9,797 bases of DNA, taken from the NCBI GenBank assembly GCA_022866005.1, contig JALHTV010000121.1, forward strand, positions 1 through 9,797, read 5' to 3'. Both the position numbers and the translations under genes were made by a program. The stretch comes from Phycisphaerae bacterium (GTDB taxonomy: Bacteria > Planctomycetota > Phycisphaerae > SM23-33). The notes beneath the pieces are model-generated. The model saw nothing but the letters and a program-made list of their open reading frames with translations. It was not told where the DNA came from and made no database searches. Shown here in pieces: positions 7,477 to 9,797 of this stretch; positions within the stretch are counted from its first letter, which is position 1, and every line of letters begins with the position of its first letter.

Positions 7477-7769
7477 GCGCGCCGGTTGCCCGCTCCTTTG
7501 ATGCACCACACCAGAAACACCGAGTCCACCAATCCCAGCGCCAGCCCGCCCAGGGCACCGACGGTCCGGCTGTGGGGCGAGTGCCACACCAGCGGCAGCA
7601 GCACCGCGCCCAGGATGGCCTGGAGCAAAGGCGAGAAGAACGCCCCCGCCGCCGCCAGCACCAACCGCCAGCCCGTCAGCCCCTCGGGGGGGATCAGCCC
7701 CAGCCTGGCCCAGCAGCTTTGGCAGCTGGAACCGCACGAACCTTGGTCATTTGCGTCAGGGGTCTGCAT
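7473..7769 (-). CDS. Small Cys-rich two-helix membrane protein heading the rnf operon, RseC-like in layout
   Basis: This is a 98-residue protein. Residues 1-30 are hydrophilic and carry C12-x3-C16-x2-C19. Two membrane helices follow (about 33-62 and 70-91), with a short basic end (GAGNRRA). The gene overlaps rnfC by ATGA and is first after the proposed rnf promoter, so it is a true operon member. The layout, a Cys cluster then two helices, recalls SoxR-reducing-system RseC proteins, which often accompany rnf genes. It is much shorter than the roughly 150-160-residue RseC and lacks its N-terminal domain, so that assignment is tentative. The ATG at 7769 was chosen because the ATG at 7826 lies within or upstream of the promoter; the Shine-Dalgarno sequence is weak. 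It might be a redox sensor, an Fe-S carrier or an Rnf assembly factor. Confidence 0.75.
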   Translation of the reverse strand: MQTPDANDQGSCGSSCQSCWARLGLIPPEGLTGWRLVLAAAGAFFSPLLQAILGAVLLPLVWHSPHSRTVGALGGLALGLVDSVFLVWCIKGAGNRRA

Positions 7770-7811
7770 GGCTTGCGTGTATAGGCCCGACAAGGTGAAA
7801 CAAAACGCGAA

Positions 7812-7840
7812 ATGATAGTAACGCATCAGAACCCTGTAAA
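7812..7840 (-). promoter_or_regulatory. Near-consensus sigma70-type promoter for the rnf operon
   Basis: On the minus strand TTTACA (7840-7835, 5 of 6) is followed after exactly 17 bp by TATCAT (7817-7812, 5 of 6). Initiation would fall near 7805, giving a leader of about 36 nt before the ATG at 7769. The match stands out from the surrounding GC-rich DNA and is placed exactly where the first rnf-operon gene needs it. Confidence 0.72.
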
Positions 7841-7947
7841 GCAAATTCCCCCGGGCCGCACCTGGGCGGCAACGCTCAATGCTCCATCTCAAAGGCCGGG
7901 TTTCCAAAGGCCTATTGCCTGCGGCCTTCTGCCGGGTCCCTATCCTG
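7841..7947. other. Divergent rnf/araB control region with inverted and direct repeats
   Basis: This non-coding stretch lies between the two -35 boxes. AAGGCC (7907-7912) and GGCCTT (7923-7928) form an inverted repeat with a 10-bp spacer. AAAGGCC occurs twice, 15 bp apart (7891-7897 and 7906-7912), and GCCGGG twice (7895-7900 and 7931-7936). These are plausible regulator-binding sites controlling one or both promoters, but no known operator family is matched and short GC repeats are expected by chance here. Confidence 0.35.
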
Positions 7948-7976
7948 TTGAACCCCCGCGCGGGGCTGCCTATCAT
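7948..7976 (+). promoter_or_regulatory. Sigma70-type promoter for araB with a palindrome in its spacer
   Basis: TTGAAC (7948-7953, 4 of 6) is separated by exactly 17 bp from TATCAT (7971-7976, 5 of 6). Initiation near 7983 gives a leader of about 49 nt. The spacer contains the perfect 12-bp palindrome CCCCGCGCGGGG (7954-7965). A repressor bound there would block polymerase, so it is a candidate operator for pentose-responsive control. The -10 box is the same hexamer as in the divergent rnf promoter. Confidence 0.6.
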
Positions 7977-8031
7977 GCCTCCCGTTGCCGATACTTTTGC
8001 GGCAGTCTGGAGAAACCAGAAGGGAGCACCC

Positions 8032-9723
8032 ATGGCCCGGTACGTCATCGGACTGGACTTCGGCACGAACACCGTCCGCACGCTGATCGTCGACGTCGCC
8101 AACGGCAAGGAGGTCGCCACCGCCGTCTGGCCGTACCGCCACGGAAAAGAGGGCGTGATCCTCACGCGCGACCCGCACCTGGCGCGGCAGCACCCCGCGG
8201 ACTACGTCACCGGCACCGAGCAGAGCATTCGATCGGCCCTATCCAGGGCGCGGCGGGCGGTCAAGCGGTTCCGCACGGCGGACGTCATCGGCATCGGCGT
8301 GGACACGACCGGCTCGACCCCCCTGCCGGTGGACGCCAGCGGCCGTCCGCTGGCCTTCGACAAGCGCTTCGCCAAGAACCCCGCCGCGATGGCCTGGCTG
8401 TGGAAGGACCACACGGGCGTCGCCGAGGCGGAGGAGATCACCGCCCTCGCCCAGCAGATGCGTCCGCACTACCTGGCCAAGTGCGGCGGGCGGTACTCCT
8501 CCGAATGGTTCTTCAGCAAGATCCTCCACTGCCTGCGGACCAGCGCGGAGGTCTTCCGCGCCGCCTACACCTGGGTGGAGATCGCCGACTGGATTCCGGC
8601 CATGCTCACCGGTAACGAGACCCCGGGCCGATTCAAGGTCGGCGTCTGCGCGGCCGGGCACAAGGCCATGTACAACGACACCTGGGGCGGCTACCCCGAC
8701 GAGGAGTTCCTCGGCAGCCTGGACCCGGCCCTGGTGGAGCTGCGACGGCGCCTGGCGCCCCAGGCGCACACGATCCAGGAGATTGCCGGCCGCCTCACGC
8801 CCGGCTGGGCGAAGCGCACCGGCCTGCCCAAAGACATTCCCGTGGCCGTGGGGGCGTTCGATGCGCACCTGGGCGGGGTAGGCGCGGGCATCGCCCCGGG
8901 CACGCTGGTCAAGATCATCGGCACCAGCACCTGCGACATGATGGTCGCCCCGGCCGAAGCCGAAAAACCCCTGGCCGACATCCCCGGGCTGTGCGGGATC
9001 GTCAACGGGAGCATCCTGCCGGGGTACTTCGGGCTGGAGGCGGGCCAGTCGGCCGTGGGAGACATCTTTAACTGGTTCGTCAACTACGTCCAGCCCGGCG
9101 GGGCCAGGCTCGGCTCGCACGAGGCGCTGACACGCGCCGCGGGAAAGCTCCGGCCGGGCCAGTCCGGGTTGCTCGCGCTGGACTGGAACAACGGCAACCG
9201 CACCATCCTGGTCGACCAGCGCCTCACCGGACTGCTCCTGGGCCAGACGCTCTACACCACCCCCGGCGAGATCTACCGGGCGCTGATCGAGTCGACGGCC
9301 TTTGGGGCGATGGTCATCATCAACCGCTTCGAGGAGTACGGCGTGAAGGTCGAGCAGGTGGTCAACTGCGGCGGCATCGCCGAGAAGAATCCGCTGGTGA
9401 TGCAGATCTACGCCGACGTGACCGGGCGCCCGATGAAGATCAGCCGCTCAGGCCAGACCTGCGCGCTAGGCGCCGCCATCGCCGCGGCCGTGGTCGCGGG
9501 CTCAACGGCTGGCGGCTACGATACCTTCGCCGTCGCCCAGACCGCCATGACGGGCCTGAGGGCCAAGGTCTACAAACCCGACCCGGCCGCCCACGCGGTG
9601 TACGAGCGGCTCTACGTCCTCTACCGCCAGCTCCACGATTGCTTCGGCACCACCGCCTGGCGCGGCAACTGCCACAACGTGATGAAGGATCTCCTCGCCC
9701 TCCGCGCCGAGAACAGCCATTGA
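8032..9723 (+). CDS. araB: Ribulokinase (L-ribulose kinase), FGGY family
   Basis: This 563-residue protein, close to the 566 of E. coli AraB, phosphorylates L-ribulose with ATP to L-ribulose 5-phosphate in the cytoplasm during L-arabinose breakdown. It matches AraB along its length: phosphate-binding GLDFGTNT (7-14), GIGVDTTGSTPLPVDA (87-102), LWKDHTGVAEAEEI (123-136), YSSEWFFSKILH (155-166), CAAGHKAM (206-213), GAFDAHLG (274-281, predicted catalytic base D277), IGTSTCD (296-302), GLEAGQSAVGDI (334-345) and GGIAEKN (447-453). The DxTGSTP and WKDHT motifs separate ribulokinase from xylulose and glycerol kinases. The ATG at 8032 was chosen because AAGGGAG (8020-8026) precedes it by 5 nt and the protein then begins like AraB; the open frame extends 51 codons further upstream through the promoter. 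No other arabinose genes are visible, and a repeat element follows the stop. Confidence 0.95.
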   Translation: MARYVIGLDFGTNTVRTLIVDVANGKEVATAVWPYRHGKEGVILTRDPHLARQHPADYVTGTEQSIRSALSRARRAVKRFRTADVIGIGVDTTGSTPLPVDASGRPLAFDKRFAKNPAAMAWLWKDHTGVAEAEEITALAQQMRPHYLAKCGGRYSSEWFFSKILHCLRTSAEVFRAAYTWVEIADWIPAMLTGNETPGRFKVGVCAAGHKAMYNDTWGGYPDEEFLGSLDPALVELRRRLAPQAHTIQEIAGRLTPGWAKRTGLPKDIPVAVGAFDAHLGGVGAGIAPGTLVKIIGTSTCDMMVAPAEAEKPLADIPGLCGIVNGSILPGYFGLEAGQSAVGDIFNWFVNYVQPGGARLGSHEALTRAAGKLRPGQSGLLALDWNNGNRTILVDQRLTGLLLGQTLYTTPGEIYRALIESTAFGAMVIINRFEEYGVKVEQVVNCGGIAEKNPLVMQIYADVTGRPMKISRSGQTCALGAAIAAAVVAGSTAGGYDTFAVAQTAMTGLRAKVYKPDPAAHAVYERLYVLYRQLHDCFGTTAWRGNCHNVMKDLLALRAENSH

Positions 9724-9787
9724 CGACTTGTCCTCCGAAGCCCGTACGGGCGAAGGAGGATTGTCGATTGCCAATTTCTGATCGGCA
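9719..9787 (+). repeat. Degenerate heptamers around the araB stop codon and the second hairpin element
   Basis: ATTGACG (9719-9725) contains the araB TGA stop (9721-9723) and is followed by a degraded unit, ACTTGTC (9726-9732). To the right of the hairpin element the 7-bp phase gives ATTGTCG (9760-9766), ATTGCCA (9767-9773), ATTTCTG (9774-9780) and ATCGGCA (9781-9787), progressively less like the consensus. The tract resembles the heptamers after the kinase gene and rnfB. Confidence 0.6.
9729..9763. repeat. 35-bp imperfect-palindrome element, copy 2
   Basis: Identical over 35 bp to 2097-2131 and in the same orientation; the flanking bases diverge at once on both sides. Its outer TCCTCC/GGAGGA arms, GAA/GAA internal loop and GCCCGTACGGGC centre are as in copy 1. 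It begins 6 nt after the araB stop. Perfect identity of two intergenic copies over 7 kb apart implies recent dissemination or a constrained function. Confidence 0.85.
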
Positions 9788-9797
9788 CTGGGGTCCG

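Noticed and set aside
6328..7815. Long plus-strand open frame (495 codons) opposite rnfC
   Set aside because: Repetitive His/Arg/Gly/Asp-rich shadow with no recognisable domain; rnfC on the minus strand has all expected motifs.
7915..7946. Alternative araB promoter TTGCCT to TATCCT
   Set aside because: The spacer would be 20 bp; the pair at 7948-7976 has the optimal 17 bp and a better -10.
7879..8031. 51-codon upstream extension of araB
   Set aside because: It runs through the promoter, lacks a ribosome-binding site, and AraB proteins begin at the MARYVIGLDFG-like start with a good Shine-Dalgarno sequence.
2097..9763. The two 35-bp repeats as part of a CRISPR array or as transposon terminal inverted repeats
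   Set aside because: They are 7.6 kb apart with ordinary genes between, in direct rather than inverted orientation, with no spacers and no transposase in the window.

Overview
The window is GC-rich, gene-dense bacterial DNA. It holds a complete Rnf electron-transport operon, a complete ribulokinase gene, a complete FHA-GAF histidine kinase gene, and the tail of a metallo-beta-lactamase-fold hydrolase. The Rnf complex, its rnfCDGEAB order and its short RnfC and multi-cluster RnfB point to an anaerobic or fermentative bacterium. The base composition, the FHA-GAF-kinase architecture and the intergenic repeats resemble Planctomycetota (Phycisphaerae/Sedimentisphaerales-like). That placement is an impression from pattern memory, not a demonstrated assignment.

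Layout. Positions 1-131 encode the C-terminus of an MBL-fold (glyoxalase II-like) hydrolase. A gene-free stretch of about 330 bp follows, with a good sigma70-type promoter candidate (254-282) and a long structured leader. It leads into a soluble FHA-GAF-histidine kinase (461-2080, +). That gene converges on the rnf operon, which lies on the minus strand from about 7769 down to 2180 in the order: small Cys-rich two-helix membrane protein, rnfC, rnfD, rnfG, rnfE, rnfA, rnfB. The genes are tightly packed, with an ATGA overlap at the start and two junctions where the upstream stop codon lies inside the downstream Shine-Dalgarno sequence. A divergent control region (7770-8031) carries a near-consensus promoter for rnf and another for araB (8032-9723, +), which encodes ribulokinase.

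How the genes work together. Rnf moves electrons between reduced ferredoxin and NAD while pumping Na+ or H+. RnfB and RnfC carry the Fe-S clusters and flavin site, RnfD and RnfG carry covalent FMN, and RnfA and RnfE form the membrane core. AraB phosphorylates L-ribulose in pentose breakdown, whose fermentation could supply reduced ferredoxin; the shared control region makes co-regulation possible but does not prove it. The kinase is a separate sensory gene with no partner regulator in view.

The least ordinary content is intergenic. A 35-bp element that can form a hairpin occurs twice, identical and in the same orientation (2097-2131 and 9729-9763), each time just after a gene. It is embedded in degenerate 7-bp tandem repeats of the type ATTGNCG that begin on or contain the stop codons of three genes. 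I see no clearly new multi-gene system; these repeats and the unusual small protein heading the rnf operon deserve most attention.
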